Positions 35,912 through 44,981 of a stretch of DNA of 55,307 nt are shown piece by piece (the first letter of the stretch is position 1; each line of letters opens with the position of its first letter). Origin of the DNA: an uncultured Muribaculaceae bacterium (GTDB taxonomy: Bacteria > Bacteroidota > Bacteroidia > Bacteroidales > Muribaculaceae); assembly GCA_910586595.1 (NCBI GenBank), contig CAJUJB010000017.1, positions 1-55,307 on the forward strand, in the 5' to 3' direction. The notes under the pieces were generated by a model that saw only the letters and a program-made list of their open reading frames with translations, ran no database searches and had not been told where the DNA came from. Position numbers and translations under genes: made by a program.

Positions 35912-35960
35912 GAAGTAAATCCCAAAACAATTAAAAAAAACTTTCTAAAACATAGTATAA

Positions 35961-37373
35961 ATGGATAAGAAATCAATCATTCGCGCATGTAGTGCGCTAA
36001 CTCTCCCTATGGTGGTATTCACTGCCTGCACTGAAGATGAGCCCAAGAATAATGGCTCGGAAGAAGATGTAGCTGGCGCAAAATTCGCCATTGCAACCAC
36101 CGTAAAGGGTTCTAATGCTACCTCATACGTGCTTCTCACAGCCGACAATCTGGATGAGGGCTCAATTAGCCCTATCAAGAACGGCCTTACAAATGACGGT
36201 GCCACTCAGTGGGTCTTCAACGGAACTGAGCATATGGTCGGACTGACTTACAACCAGGGCTCAGCCGGTACAACCCGCAGCTTCTACCTCGGCCACGACG
36301 GCCAGATGCACGCACGTTCAAGCGAATATCAGGTAAGCCGTTTCTCGTCGTATGGCATGTATAACAATTACATCCTTTCGATGTCGACCGGCAATGGCCC
36401 TGCAGCGTTTGCCGATGAGAATAACAACTTGCCTCAGACCCTCCTTCTCACCTATATCGACGTGCAATCTGAGACCTCGCGCTCAAACGATACATCTACC
36501 GGCGCTTATTCTATGGAAAATTTGCTTGGTAATGGAGAATATGTCACCCTCTCAGGTGCCGAGCAGAGCGGTTCGCGTATTTTCTGCGGTGCCATCCCCA
36601 TGGGCCTGAGTGCTTACGGCTCGAATGTTGGCGGAGGCAAGTACATACTTCCCGGCAATGAGGACCTCGTAGCTTCCGCAGACGGTGGCACCGGCGGCAG
36701 CTCATATGTGAAAGGTGCCCTCTCGGGTACTCAGTATCCCGACTCCTGCTGGGTGGCTATCTACGATAATGAGTCTATGACCCATCCGCACATTGCTAAA
36801 ACCGGCAAAATCAGCTATGCAGCCGGTCGATTCCGTTCGCAGTACTACCAGACTGTCTGGGCTGCCGAGAACGGTGATGTATATGTCTTCTCATCCAGCT
36901 TCGCAAAAACCCAGAAGGACAAGCGTCAGAAAACCACTCTTCCTGCCGGTGTTTGCCGTATTCCTGCCGGAACAACCGACTTCGACGACTATTACTGCAA
37001 TATAGAAGCTCTTTCGGGTGGCCGCTCGTTCATGCGCTGCTGGCCTGCAGGTGGCAACTACTTCATTATGGCAATGTACGATTCTCCCGAGATCAAATCG
37101 ACAACCTCGGCCACCTCACTTGCTATTTTCGATGCCGCTAAAAAGACTCTTACCGAAGTTACCGGTCTTCCCGCAGAGGTGTCTTCGCTCGGCAAAACGG
37201 TCTTTGTAAACAAAGGCAAAGTTTACATTCCTATCAATGTAACTGACGCGTCGCCTGCCATCTACGGTATTGATCCTGCAACTGGTGTCGCTAATAAGGG
37301 CCTTGTTGTAGAAGGTGCCGCTGAGATAAACGGCTTCGGCTATATGACTCCTATTGATGTCGTAGAAGACTAA
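35961..37373 (+). CDS. xusB: DUF4374 siderophore-binding lipoprotein, XusB-like
   Basis: Probable surface lipoprotein with a beta-propeller fold that captures ferric siderophore for the receptor. The 470-residue precursor has a lipobox VFTAC with Cys23, followed directly by TEDEP, an acidic patch resembling the Bacteroidetes lipoprotein export signal for surface display. The body is rich in repeating beta-blade patterns with the spacing of the family, for example TSYVLLTADNLDEGSI, AAGRFRSQYYQTVW, NGDVYVFSSSF. Its start follows the receptor by 49 nt. In B. thetaiotaomicron, XusB binds enterobactin and salmochelin (established knowledge). Confidence 0.83.
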   Translation: MDKKSIIRACSALTLPMVVFTACTEDEPKNNGSEEDVAGAKFAIATTVKGSNATSYVLLTADNLDEGSISPIKNGLTNDGATQWVFNGTEHMVGLTYNQGSAGTTRSFYLGHDGQMHARSSEYQVSRFSSYGMYNNYILSMSTGNGPAAFADENNNLPQTLLLTYIDVQSETSRSNDTSTGAYSMENLLGNGEYVTLSGAEQSGSRIFCGAIPMGLSAYGSNVGGGKYILPGNEDLVASADGGTGGSSYVKGALSGTQYPDSCWVAIYDNESMTHPHIAKTGKISYAAGRFRSQYYQTVWAAENGDVYVFSSSFAKTQKDKRQKTTLPAGVCRIPAGTTDFDDYYCNIEALSGGRSFMRCWPAGGNYFIMAMYDSPEIKSTTSATSLAIFDAAKKTLTEVTGLPAEVSSLGKTVFVNKGKVYIPINVTDASPAIYGIDPATGVANKGLVVEGAAEINGFGYMTPIDVVED

Positions 37374-37388
37374 AAAATATTTCACGCC

Positions 37389-38630
37389 ATGATCAAATTC
37401 TTCCGTAAAATTCATCTCTGGCTGTCGGTACCCTTCGGCATTATCATCACCCTGATATGCTTCTCCGGTGGCATGCTTATTTTCGAACCGGAGATTACCC
37501 GTTCGGTTCAGCACGATGTCTACTATGTGTCATCCTCCGAGGGCGAAGCCCTTCCGATGGACGAACTTATGGAGACTGTCAAAGCTACTTTGCCCGACAG
37601 CGTGTCGATAACCGGAGTCACAGTGTTTGCAGATAAAGACCGTACATACCAGGTTGCCCTGTCAAAACCTCGTCGTGCATCTCTCTTTATCGACCAATAT
37701 TCAGGTAAGATCACCGGCTCTTATAAACGCCTTCCCTTCTTCTCAAAGATGTTCGGATTGCATCGCTGGCTTCTTGACAGTGCAAATCCGCATGGCGACG
37801 GCCTCAAGATTGGAAAACTTCTTGTAGGCATCTCTACCATCATTTTTGTTATCGCACTGATTACCGGTGTAGTGATATGGTGGCCCAAAATGCGCAAAGT
37901 CGGACTCAAAAAGGCTCTTTCCATCAATTTTGAGAAAGGATGGAAGAGTTTCTGGAAAGGCTTGCACGTTGCAGGCGGTATGTATGCCCTGATCTTCGTA
38001 CTCGCAATGGCCCTTACTGGTCTTACCTACTCCTTCGGATGGTACCGTACGGCTTTCTACGCAGTGTGTGGTGTGGAACATACTCCGCGTTCGTTTGGCC
38101 AGGCAACTCCTAAGTCTGACAAGGCTGACGCTAAAGGCGAAGATCGTCACGGCAGAGGCGAGGGTAGAGGCGAAGGTCGTCAAGGTCGTGGTGAAGGCAG
38201 AGGTGAAGGTCGCCGCGGAGGCCATGGTCATGATGGTGAACACCGTGGTGGAGAACATCGTTTCTCTGAATTTGGCCGTTGGCAGCAAGTCTATGACCAG
38301 CTAAAGGTTGCTAATCCCGATGCACCTCAGATTACAGTAGGCCCGGAGACAGCTTCGGTTTCTCTCGGCACAACTGGAAATGGACGGGCTTCTAACCGCT
38401 ACGAGTTTAACCGTCGCAGCGGGGAGGTGACACCTTCTGCCATGTATGCCGACTCTAATGAGGCCGATAAACTTCGTGGATGGATCTATTCGATTCATAC
38501 CGGTAGCCTCGGCGGACTGCTGACGCGTATACTGTGGCTCCTGGGTGCCCTGCTTGGAGCAACTCTCCCTCTCACCGGGTATTACATATGGATCAGGCAC
38601 CTTATGAAGAAGAATAAGCATCATGCGTGA
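37389..38630 (+). CDS. xusC: PepSY-associated TM protein (XusC-like) with His/Arg/Gly repeat
   Basis: Inner-membrane PepSY-TM protein of 413 residues, thought to reduce iron in siderophore uptake. Helices lie at about 9-28, 140-163, 193-215 and 375-398. The helix signature FFRKIHLWLSVPFGIIITL and FGLHRWLLDSANPHGDGLKIGKLL contain His residues suited to heme coordination, as in FoxB-like ferric reductases. Between helices 3 and 4 is an insert (about 240-300) with GRGEGRGEGR repeated twice and a His-rich GGHGHDGEHRGGEHR stretch, unlike the rest of the protein. Start is ATG 16 nt after the lipoprotein gene. A strong terminator follows. It may bind iron or other metals through the His-rich part (inference). 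Confidence 0.85.
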   Translation: MIKFFRKIHLWLSVPFGIIITLICFSGGMLIFEPEITRSVQHDVYYVSSSEGEALPMDELMETVKATLPDSVSITGVTVFADKDRTYQVALSKPRRASLFIDQYSGKITGSYKRLPFFSKMFGLHRWLLDSANPHGDGLKIGKLLVGISTIIFVIALITGVVIWWPKMRKVGLKKALSINFEKGWKSFWKGLHVAGGMYALIFVLAMALTGLTYSFGWYRTAFYAVCGVEHTPRSFGQATPKSDKADAKGEDRHGRGEGRGEGRQGRGEGRGEGRRGGHGHDGEHRGGEHRFSEFGRWQQVYDQLKVANPDAPQITVGPETASVSLGTTGNGRASNRYEFNRRSGEVTPSAMYADSNEADKLRGWIYSIHTGSLGGLLTRILWLLGALLGATLPLTGYYIWIRHLMKKNKHHA

Positions 38631-38649
38631 TTTTTGATCAGTTTATTCT

Positions 38650-38693
38650 CTCGGGGCGTATAGGACATCGGTCTTGACGCCCCGAGTTTTTTT
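38650..38693 (+). terminator. Intrinsic terminator of the xus-like operon
   Basis: CTCGGGGCGT (38650-38659) pairs perfectly with ACGCCCCGAG (38677-38686), loop 17 nt, followed by seven T. Lies 20 nt beyond the xusC stop. Confidence 0.9.
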
Positions 38694-38730
38694 GCCCCTC
38701 TAAATTTTCGGCGCGATGAAAATCTTTTTG

Positions 38731-38738
38731 TAATTTTG
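38731..38738 (+). promoter_or_regulatory. Predicted -7 box of the Bcr/CflA-like gene
   Basis: TAATTTTG, full -7 match; a TTTC at 38706-38709 is a weak -33. Expected transcription start near 38745 decides for the ATG at 38760 over an upstream TTG at 38736, which would precede the start of the message. Confidence 0.55.
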
Positions 38739-38759
38739 CGGAAAATTTTGATATTTGAT

Positions 38760-39974
38760 ATGTCTAATAAGGATTCACAGACGACCGCTTCATTCGGTCG
38801 AGGCTATTTTATTTTTCTTATAATCTTTTTGGGAATGCTGTCGGCCTTTGGCCCCTTTGTCACCGACATGTATCTTCCCACCCTGCCATCAATGGCAGAA
38901 ATCTTCGCCACAACACCTTCAATGGTGCAGATGGGCCTCGCGACCAGTATGCTTGGTCTTGCCGTCGGCCAGATTTTCTTCGGCCCTTTAAGCGATAAAT
39001 TCGGACGCAAGAAGGTTCTGGTGTCAGCTATGATATTGTTCGCCATCTCAACAATTGTGTGCGTCTATTCACCCACGATTGAGGTATTTAATTTGAGCCG
39101 ATTCCTTCAGGGCCTTGGCGGCTCGGGAGGTATAGTTCTCTCGCGCTCGGTGGCCACCGACTGCTATTCGGGTCGAGAGCTTGCAAAAATGCTCGCCATT
39201 ATCGGCGCAGTCAATGGCATCGCGCCTGTTACCGCGCCTGTCATAGGTGGTGTAGTTGCCGGCGCTGTAGGTTGGCAAGGCATTTTCTGGATTCTGTTTG
39301 GCATCGGCATGGCTATACTTGCCATGTGTCTCGTCTTTAGAGAATCTCTTCCGTCAGAACGCCGCTATACCGGAACAATCGCCAGCTTGATGAGTGGCTT
39401 CCCGAAACTTTTCCGCATGAAGTTTTTCATGGTATACGTTTTGCTGTACGGCTTCGGTTGCGGAGTTCTCTTCTCCTACATCTCTTCTGCCTCATTCATC
39501 ATCCAGAATTATTTCGGCTTCTCTGAGCTCGGTTTTTCGCTTATTTTTGGTGTAAACGCACTCGGAATCGGAGTCGGCTCGGCTCTTTCGCTTAAATTCC
39601 GGAAGATGTCGAATGCCGCTCTTTTCGGCGCAGGCGGAGCTGCTGTCGCTGCGGTTCTCCAGCTGGCTTCACATCTCCTTCTTGACGTCTTCATCTGCTA
39701 TGAAGTGCTTACCTTCATCACGCTTGTGTGCGTAGGCTTCATATTCACAGCTGCCACCACACTGGCCATGGATGAAGGCCGCGCCATGGTTGGCACGGCC
39801 TCAGCATTGTTTGGCGCGACTGGATTTTTATTTGGAGGCTTAGTTTCTCCGTTGGTAAGCGTCGGCGGGAACATCATGACCACTACCGTGATCATGATTC
39901 TTATATGCGCGCTGGCAGCCTTGTTGTTCGCCACAATTTCTGCCGTTCACGCGAAGAAGGTCAGCGCTGCCTGA
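38760..39974 (+). CDS. Bcr/CflA-family MFS drug exporter
   Basis: Drug:H+ antiporter of about 12 helices, 404 residues. The helix 1 segment DMYLPTLPSMAEIF is a clear Bcr/CflA signature, and helix 2-3 carries GPLSDKFGRKKVL (motif A). The central region RFLQGLGGSGGIVLSRSVATD is also typical. It is a candidate resistance gene for bicyclomycin, chloramphenicol or related compounds, but function has to be tested. Its last 14 bases overlap the 3' end of the convergent DHA2-type gene. Confidence 0.92.
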   Translation: MSNKDSQTTASFGRGYFIFLIIFLGMLSAFGPFVTDMYLPTLPSMAEIFATTPSMVQMGLATSMLGLAVGQIFFGPLSDKFGRKKVLVSAMILFAISTIVCVYSPTIEVFNLSRFLQGLGGSGGIVLSRSVATDCYSGRELAKMLAIIGAVNGIAPVTAPVIGGVVAGAVGWQGIFWILFGIGMAILAMCLVFRESLPSERRYTGTIASLMSGFPKLFRMKFFMVYVLLYGFGCGVLFSYISSASFIIQNYFGFSELGFSLIFGVNALGIGVGSALSLKFRKMSNAALFGAGGAAVAAVLQLASHLLLDVFICYEVLTFITLVCVGFIFTAATTLAMDEGRAMVGTASALFGATGFLFGGLVSPLVSVGGNIMTTTVIMILICALAALLFATISAVHAKKVSAA

Positions 39975-41325
39975 TCTGACCAGAGCGGCTCAGGCTGAAT
40001 ATGCCAGCGAGGATGGCGAAAGAGGCCGCAAGCCCGAGGCATACGTGCACGGCCTGAAGATTGGCCGCCACAAGTGAAAATACAAGAGTAACCGATGTAG
40101 CACCGAGCGTCTGACCCACCAGGCGCGCGGTGCTTTGCATTCCACCGGCACCTCCCGTACGCTCTATAGGGGTCGCCATGACCATTACAATATTGTTCGG
40201 CGTCTGGAACATGCCGAAACCAACTCCACATAAAGCCATCCGCCAGGCTATATTCCACTCGCTAACACCTGATGGGGCCAACAGCAGCAACAATGTACCT
40301 GCGGCGAAGGTGGCCATGCCTACAGCGGCTGTAATCCCCGGATTATGACGCTCGACAAATCTGGCTGCGATTGGAGAGATGATCATTGTGGCGAGAGGCC
40401 AAGGTGTCATGAGGAGACCTGCTGTGAAGGCTGGAAATCCGAGGCTGTTGAGAAACAGGAACGGAAGGGAAATCATTGCCAGATTCTGTGCGATAAACGA
40501 GCATACGGCGGTGAATATACTCAAGGTGTAGAGGCGGATGCGGAATAAGTCAAGCGGCAGCATTGGAGCGGGTCGGTGAAGCTCGCGTTTTACATAGAAA
40601 AATCCTACGACGAGCCCGAGCGCGAGCAGACAACCCATGGTAAGCGTATCACCTTTTCGTGCGAAGCTTCCCAGCGAATAGAAGATGAGGCCGAAGACGA
40701 TCATATTTTCGATGGCGCTTACAACGTCGTATTTCTTCTTGACCTCTCTTGGAGGGTTATGCGGAAGGAGCTTGTAGCCGATGCAAAAGGCGGCTATGCC
40801 GAAAGGAAGATTGATAAGGAATAGCCAGTGCCAGGATGCCACAGAGAGTATGGCTCCGGCAATAGTCGGGCCTGCCGCCGTAGCGATGGCAATCACCATT
40901 GCGTTCAGCGCGAGTCCGCGACCAAGAACTTTGCGGGGATAGATCAGGCGCGTCAGGGCTATATTGACACCCATGACACATGCGGCGCCTATGCCTTGTA
41001 ATGCGCGCGCAGCAACGATTATAGTGAAGCTTTGGGCCGCTGCGCATAGTCCGGAGGCAATAGTGAATATAGACACACCGATCAGGAATGACCGCCGGTA
41101 GCTGTATAAGTCGCCTGCCGAGGAGACCGGAAGCAGCAGCATGGTGATTACGAGCTGATAGACGGTGATAATCCAGACTGTGAGCGAGTCGGAGACTCCG
41201 AATTCTACGGCAAGAACCGGGAGTGCCACATTCACAACCGTTACATCGAGCACGGTCATCACCAGCACGAGCAGCACAGCAGTGATGGCGGCATAATTCT
41301 TGAATGAGAAAGTTTCGTTTTCCAT
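39961..41325 (-). CDS. DHA2-family MFS efflux transporter (EmrB/QacA-like)
   Basis: Drug exporter with 14 predicted helices, 454 residues. Signatures are VLDVTVVNVALPVL in helix 1 (motif D1), WIITVYQLVITMLLLPVSSAGD with DLYSYRRSF (motif A), RALQGIGAACVMGVNIAL, and NALVPTIAGAILSV-like AAGPTIAGAIL with WHWLFLINLPFG (motif C region), all classical for DHA2. There is no adjacent adaptor, so it probably works alone, QacA-fashion. It overlaps the convergent Bcr/CflA-like gene by 14 bp. An intrinsic terminator between it and the upstream esterase gene suggests a separate promoter or partial read-through. Confidence 0.92.
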   Translation of the reverse strand: MENETFSFKNYAAITAVLLVLVMTVLDVTVVNVALPVLAVEFGVSDSLTVWIITVYQLVITMLLLPVSSAGDLYSYRRSFLIGVSIFTIASGLCAAAQSFTIIVAARALQGIGAACVMGVNIALTRLIYPRKVLGRGLALNAMVIAIATAAGPTIAGAILSVASWHWLFLINLPFGIAAFCIGYKLLPHNPPREVKKKYDVVSAIENMIVFGLIFYSLGSFARKGDTLTMGCLLALGLVVGFFYVKRELHRPAPMLPLDLFRIRLYTLSIFTAVCSFIAQNLAMISLPFLFLNSLGFPAFTAGLLMTPWPLATMIISPIAARFVERHNPGITAAVGMATFAAGTLLLLLAPSGVSEWNIAWRMALCGVGFGMFQTPNNIVMVMATPIERTGGAGGMQSTARLVGQTLGATSVTLVFSLVAANLQAVHVCLGLAASFAILAGIFSLSRSGQIRQR

Positions 41326-41342
41326 ATCGATCTTTATATGGG

Positions 41343-41378
41343 AAAAAGACAGGGCGCGGCAAGCGGCAGCCCTGTCTT
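41343..41378 (-). terminator. Intrinsic terminator after the esterase-like gene
   Basis: Minus strand AAGACAGGGC (41369-41378), 13-nt loop, GCCCTGTCTT (41346-41355), then TTTCCC. The stem is a perfect 10-bp pair. Confidence 0.75.
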
Positions 41379-41419
41379 CCGGGTGTTGAGAGAGTTATTC
41401 TCTTACCTAACCAAATTTT

Positions 41420-42436
41420 TTATTTCGATTGCATGAATAGCCATTCGCGTACAGGAGTAAGGCGGTAAGCGTAGTCAAATGAATACATATGCTCGCTGCC
41501 TTTACCATCATCGGGAAGAACCGATTTTGGCGAGAAGTTTATGATGTTGACTGGCGCGCCTTCAGCCAGCAGGGCTGATGCAAGCGAATCCTGCTCTGCC
41601 TGGGGCAGCTTGGCGCTCCACTCGGCAAAGGCATAGCGGCGACCATCGGCGGTGACGGCATCCTCAACGGCCTTGATGTTGCCGAACGAGCTGCCATTCT
41701 TTCCTGCGGTGATGTAGGTGAAGGTACTTTTGGCAAGCTGATCGAATTTGCTGGTATCCCAATGGCAATCTACAAAAATAGAGGCTGCGAATACATCGGG
41801 ATAAGTGATGTTGTAATACATCGAGATCATACCTCCCATTGATTGACCGGTGGTGTACAATCGGGATGAATCAACACTATTGTTGGCCGCGAATTCTTTG
41901 ACCAGGCGCAGCACGATGTCTACTTCATCTGTGTGCTCATACGCGTCGTTGACAGCCACTCCGGAGTATTGAGGCACAAGGACGAAACAGGGATGTGCGG
42001 CCTGCCATGCGGGGGTAGCCCACACGAGGGCTCCGTAACCCTGGGTAAGCGGGCGTGTGAAGTCTTCTCCGGGTGTGCTTGCATCAGCGGTGAAAAGTAC
42101 AAGCGGATAATCAACTCCCTCTCCTGCGCCTGAGGGCGTGAAGAGGTTGTATTTCATCGATTTCCCCGTCTGGGCATCGGTATATGTAAGTTGCTTGAAT
42201 TGGGGTACGATGTCGCGAATCATGGCCTGTAGGGTCGAGTCGCCGCTTTTGTCTATGGCTGGGCCACCACCGGGAGAGCCAAGTTGAGGCCCTCCGACTT
42301 TATGCCGGGGAGCCTCAGATTTATCTGTAGTATTGTTCTGTGAGCCGTCGGCCTTACATGCGCTTGTGGCGCTTACTGTGCCACAAACCAAAGTGCCGAG
42401 CAGAAGTGCATTTGCTGTGAATGTCTTGAATCTCAT
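41420..42436 (-). CDS. Alpha/beta-hydrolase lipoprotein (esterase/feruloyl-esterase-like)
   Basis: Probable secreted or surface serine hydrolase, 338 residues. A signal peptide ends with SATSAC, Cys27 as lipid anchor, followed by a polar linker with GGPQLGSPGGGPAIDKSG. The hydrolase domain has KYNLFTPSG, the nucleophile elbow TTGQSMGGMISMYY (GxSxG with Ser in GQSMGG), a following D in IFVDCHWD and a C-terminal His in GKGSEHMYSF, completing a plausible Ser-Asp-His triad. This is the CE1/PHB-depolymerase-like style used to cut carbohydrate ester side chains. Substrate unknown. Monocistronic in appearance, with a terminator downstream. Confidence 0.85.
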   Translation of the reverse strand: MRFKTFTANALLLGTLVCGTVSATSACKADGSQNNTTDKSEAPRHKVGGPQLGSPGGGPAIDKSGDSTLQAMIRDIVPQFKQLTYTDAQTGKSMKYNLFTPSGAGEGVDYPLVLFTADASTPGEDFTRPLTQGYGALVWATPAWQAAHPCFVLVPQYSGVAVNDAYEHTDEVDIVLRLVKEFAANNSVDSSRLYTTGQSMGGMISMYYNITYPDVFAASIFVDCHWDTSKFDQLAKSTFTYITAGKNGSSFGNIKAVEDAVTADGRRYAFAEWSAKLPQAEQDSLASALLAEGAPVNIINFSPKSVLPDDGKGSEHMYSFDYAYRLTPVREWLFMQSK

Positions 42437-42530
42437 AGTTGAAGCGAATGATATACGTATAATAAGACTAAGACATGGCCAAAAGTTTAGCGTGCATGGC
42501 AGACGGCTCTGTTTCGTGGGTGAACGTACG

Positions 42531-42893
42531 TTACTCAGCGGGGCAGCATGAACCGCCTTCTTTGCAGCAACTTCCTTTTGCAGCAGGTGAACAAGTCGCT
42601 TCGGTTGCGGTGTAACCTATTTTCTTAAAGGCTTTGATAATCTTGGCGCAATCGGTTTTGGTGGTGTCGTATTTGATGGTCACAGTCTGTTCCTGGAGAT
42701 TGGTTAGAATCTCGGATACGCCCTTTTCGAAACGCAGGTTGCCTTTGATTTTATTCTCACAATTCTGGCAGGTCATTGCGGGAGATACTGTAAATACTGT
42801 CTTGGTGTCATCTTTAGGGCTTTTGGCTGCTACGTTCATGGCGCCAGTGCCGATAAATGCGGCTGCGAGCAGCACGCCGAAAAATTTCTTCAT
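42531..42893 (-). CDS. Secreted heavy-metal-associated (HMA) domain protein
   Basis: Small metal-binding protein, 120 residues. A signal peptide (cleavage after VAAK or NVAA, about 23) is followed by a ferredoxin-like HMA fold with the metal site MTCQNCENKIKGNL (CxxC) and the typical KIIKAFKKIGYTA end. A second Cys cluster at the C-terminus (CSPAAKGSCCKEGGSCC, five Cys) may hold extra metal. It is 12 nt downstream of a TonB receptor gene, implying a metal such as copper, zinc or nickel is the shared substrate. Periplasmic or surface location is inferred from the signal. Confidence 0.9.
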   Translation of the reverse strand: MKKFFGVLLAAAFIGTGAMNVAAKSPKDDTKTVFTVSPAMTCQNCENKIKGNLRFEKGVSEILTNLQEQTVTIKYDTTKTDCAKIIKAFKKIGYTATEATCSPAAKGSCCKEGGSCCPAE

Positions 42894-42905
42894 CTTGTTT
42901 TATTA

Positions 42906-44924
42906 TTATATGTATTTGGTAATATTGTATCTGAATCCTATATATGCCATGGCTCCTTGCAGCGGGCCATAGACCATGGTGGCGTCAAAGTCTGGCCCCC
43001 ATGGGTTAGAGGCTCCGATAATAGGATTTGGCTGACGGTAATTGGTGAGGTTTTCACCTCCGATGTACACCGACCAATGGCGGAAGTTTCGGGTTATCTG
43101 CGCGTTGAGATGCACATAGCTCTTGAAATTTTCCGGCCAGGAAAGAGATCCATCGGGGAGGGTATAGGGTGTAGGCATGCGGCCCGGGCCATTTACGGCA
43201 CAACTAAGGTCGAATTGCCAGAGGCCCATGTGTGGAGCATAACCAACGGTAAACAAAGCTTTGTTGCGCGATGCGAGTGGCTTCTGGCTTAAACCATGGC
43301 CGGTATAGTTGGCCTTGACGTCGGTCAAACGCCATGCCGCTGTAAGGGTCAGTTCGCTGATAGGCTCGAAACTCAACTCTGCCTGTACAGAGTGGGAATA
43401 CGAGCGGTCGGAGGAGGAATAGATATATACAGCATGTGGATCCCGGTCGAGGTTGGCCATTAACTGGCTCGTGAATGTCGTGTAATAATACTCAGCCGAA
43501 AGAGCCGTCTTCTTCCCCCAGGGGTAGAAGGTCCATGTGCCGCCGGCTCCAAAATTCCAGGCCGATTCCCGCTCCAGATTCTCGCTTATGACCATACGTC
43601 GCGATGATGCGAGCAAATTGCTGTATTCTGCCAACGGATGAGGGCTGCGGTAGCCTTTGCCGGCAGATGCGTGGAATGATAAAGAACGGGTCGGATTATA
43701 TCTCAGGTGCATGCGCGGAGTTACCATCGAGCCGTAGCGGTTGCTCCAGTCATAGCGTATTCCTCCCATAGCCACCAGTTTCTCATTGAGGTTGAGGGTA
43801 TATTGTGCGTAGCCGCCTAGAACGGCTTCCTGCTCAGAACTTCGTGCGGCCGCTATGTCTGCATTAGCTTGAGGTCGGTAGTCATACCGGTAATGATCGT
43901 AGTTGGTCGAGAGGCCTGCGCTAAGGGCATGAAGGTCGTTCCATTTACGCTCATACATGAGCGATGCGTAGAGTTCATGCTGGTCGATGTCGCACAAGCG
44001 CAAACCATATGAGGCATCTTGGTCATGACCCGATCCTGAAACAATGAGGGCTACATTTCCATCGTTCTCGCGGTCGTACATATACGCGTTCTTAGTGAAT
44101 GCCTCCCAGCGGCGAGTATCTATGTTGATCTTGTAAAGTGGAAGAGTGCCCGAGGAGTGATGATCAGATTGACCTGATAGACGGCGCTCGTCGATAAACC
44201 GTGCCGACGCTTGAAAAACGTAACTTGAGCCCAGGTATGCCACACGCGGCATTATGGCGAACTGACGCACGCGCGGCATATCGGAAAAACCGTCATGGTT
44301 GCCGTCGTGGTCGCTAAAACCATTTTCAAAGTGAGTGAGCAGCCCGGCGCTCCAGTTGTCGCCGAAGTGCAGGTTGCCATCCACATTTGCTTCAAGCTTG
44401 TTCATTATGTCGTAGTACATGTTGACCGAGAGAGAAGGGTCGGCCTGAGGCTTCTTCATTTCGACGTTAATCTGGCCTGTGATTGATTCGTAGCCGTTCT
44501 TTACAGACGATGCGCCTTTGGATACCTGGATAGATTGCATCCAAGGGCCTGCAACATACCCGAGTCCGTACGGGGCGGCTGCACCCCGGAAATTAGGTAT
44601 GTTTTCAGTAAGGAACTGGACATAAGAGCCTGATAGGCCGAGAAGACGTATCTGCCGAGCGCCTGTGGCGGCATCAGTATAGTTGACGTCGACCGAGGGA
44701 TTGGTGGTGAAACTTTCCCCGAGATTACAGCATGCGGCCCGCTTGAGCTCCGATGCGGAGATAAGCTCTGAGTTGGTGGCCCCCTTGAGTTTGCGGATTC
44801 CTCGAGGGTTGGTCACCGTCACCTCGCGCAGGCTTTCATATAGAGTGTCGGCTGGCTCTTGGGCTGCCGCACTTGCGTGGGCGAAGGTGAGTACTATGGG
44901 TATGAATCCTGTAATAACTTTCAT
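42906..44924 (-). CDS. TonB-dependent receptor, probably for a metal
   Basis: Outer-membrane receptor of 672 residues (start at the ATG 44924). It has a signal peptide (FIPIVLTFAHASAAAQ, cleavage near AAAQ), no CarboxypepD_reg domain, a short TonB-box-like LREVTVTNPRG stretch, a plug domain (LISASELKRAACCNLGESFTTNPSVD, IRLLGLSGSYVQFLTENIP, SIQVSKGASSVKNGYESITGQINVE) and a beta-barrel ending in FRYNITKYI. The plug has a CC pair, and a DHDGNHDG acidic/His loop near residue 208 could bind metal. With the adjacent HMA protein, it is best read as a copper, zinc or nickel uptake unit. The ATG at 44924 was preferred to 44984 because the predicted transcription start lies near 44975. Confidence 0.85.
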   Translation of the reverse strand: MKVITGFIPIVLTFAHASAAAQEPADTLYESLREVTVTNPRGIRKLKGATNSELISASELKRAACCNLGESFTTNPSVDVNYTDAATGARQIRLLGLSGSYVQFLTENIPNFRGAAAPYGLGYVAGPWMQSIQVSKGASSVKNGYESITGQINVEMKKPQADPSLSVNMYYDIMNKLEANVDGNLHFGDNWSAGLLTHFENGFSDHDGNHDGFSDMPRVRQFAIMPRVAYLGSSYVFQASARFIDERRLSGQSDHHSSGTLPLYKINIDTRRWEAFTKNAYMYDRENDGNVALIVSGSGHDQDASYGLRLCDIDQHELYASLMYERKWNDLHALSAGLSTNYDHYRYDYRPQANADIAAARSSEQEAVLGGYAQYTLNLNEKLVAMGGIRYDWSNRYGSMVTPRMHLRYNPTRSLSFHASAGKGYRSPHPLAEYSNLLASSRRMVISENLERESAWNFGAGGTWTFYPWGKKTALSAEYYYTTFTSQLMANLDRDPHAVYIYSSSDRSYSHSVQAELSFEPISELTLTAAWRLTDVKANYTGHGLSQKPLASRNKALFTVGYAPHMGLWQFDLSCAVNGPGRMPTPYTLPDGSLSWPENFKSYVHLNAQITRNFRHWSVYIGGENLTNYRQPNPIIGASNPWGPDFDATMVYGPLQGAMAYIGFRYNITKYI

Positions 44925-44981
44925 ATCGTATGCAAATATAGTCAAAATTTCTGCGCGGTGCTGCGCATAGATTTCCGGGTG

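Noticed and set aside
38130..38260. Possible CRISPR or variable tandem array
   Set aside because: Units are short, imperfect, and in frame inside the XusC-like gene; no spacers or cas genes.
38736..38759. Upstream TTG start for the Bcr/CflA-like gene
   Set aside because: It overlaps the -7 box and would precede the transcription start; the ATG at 38760 begins the family-like N-terminus.
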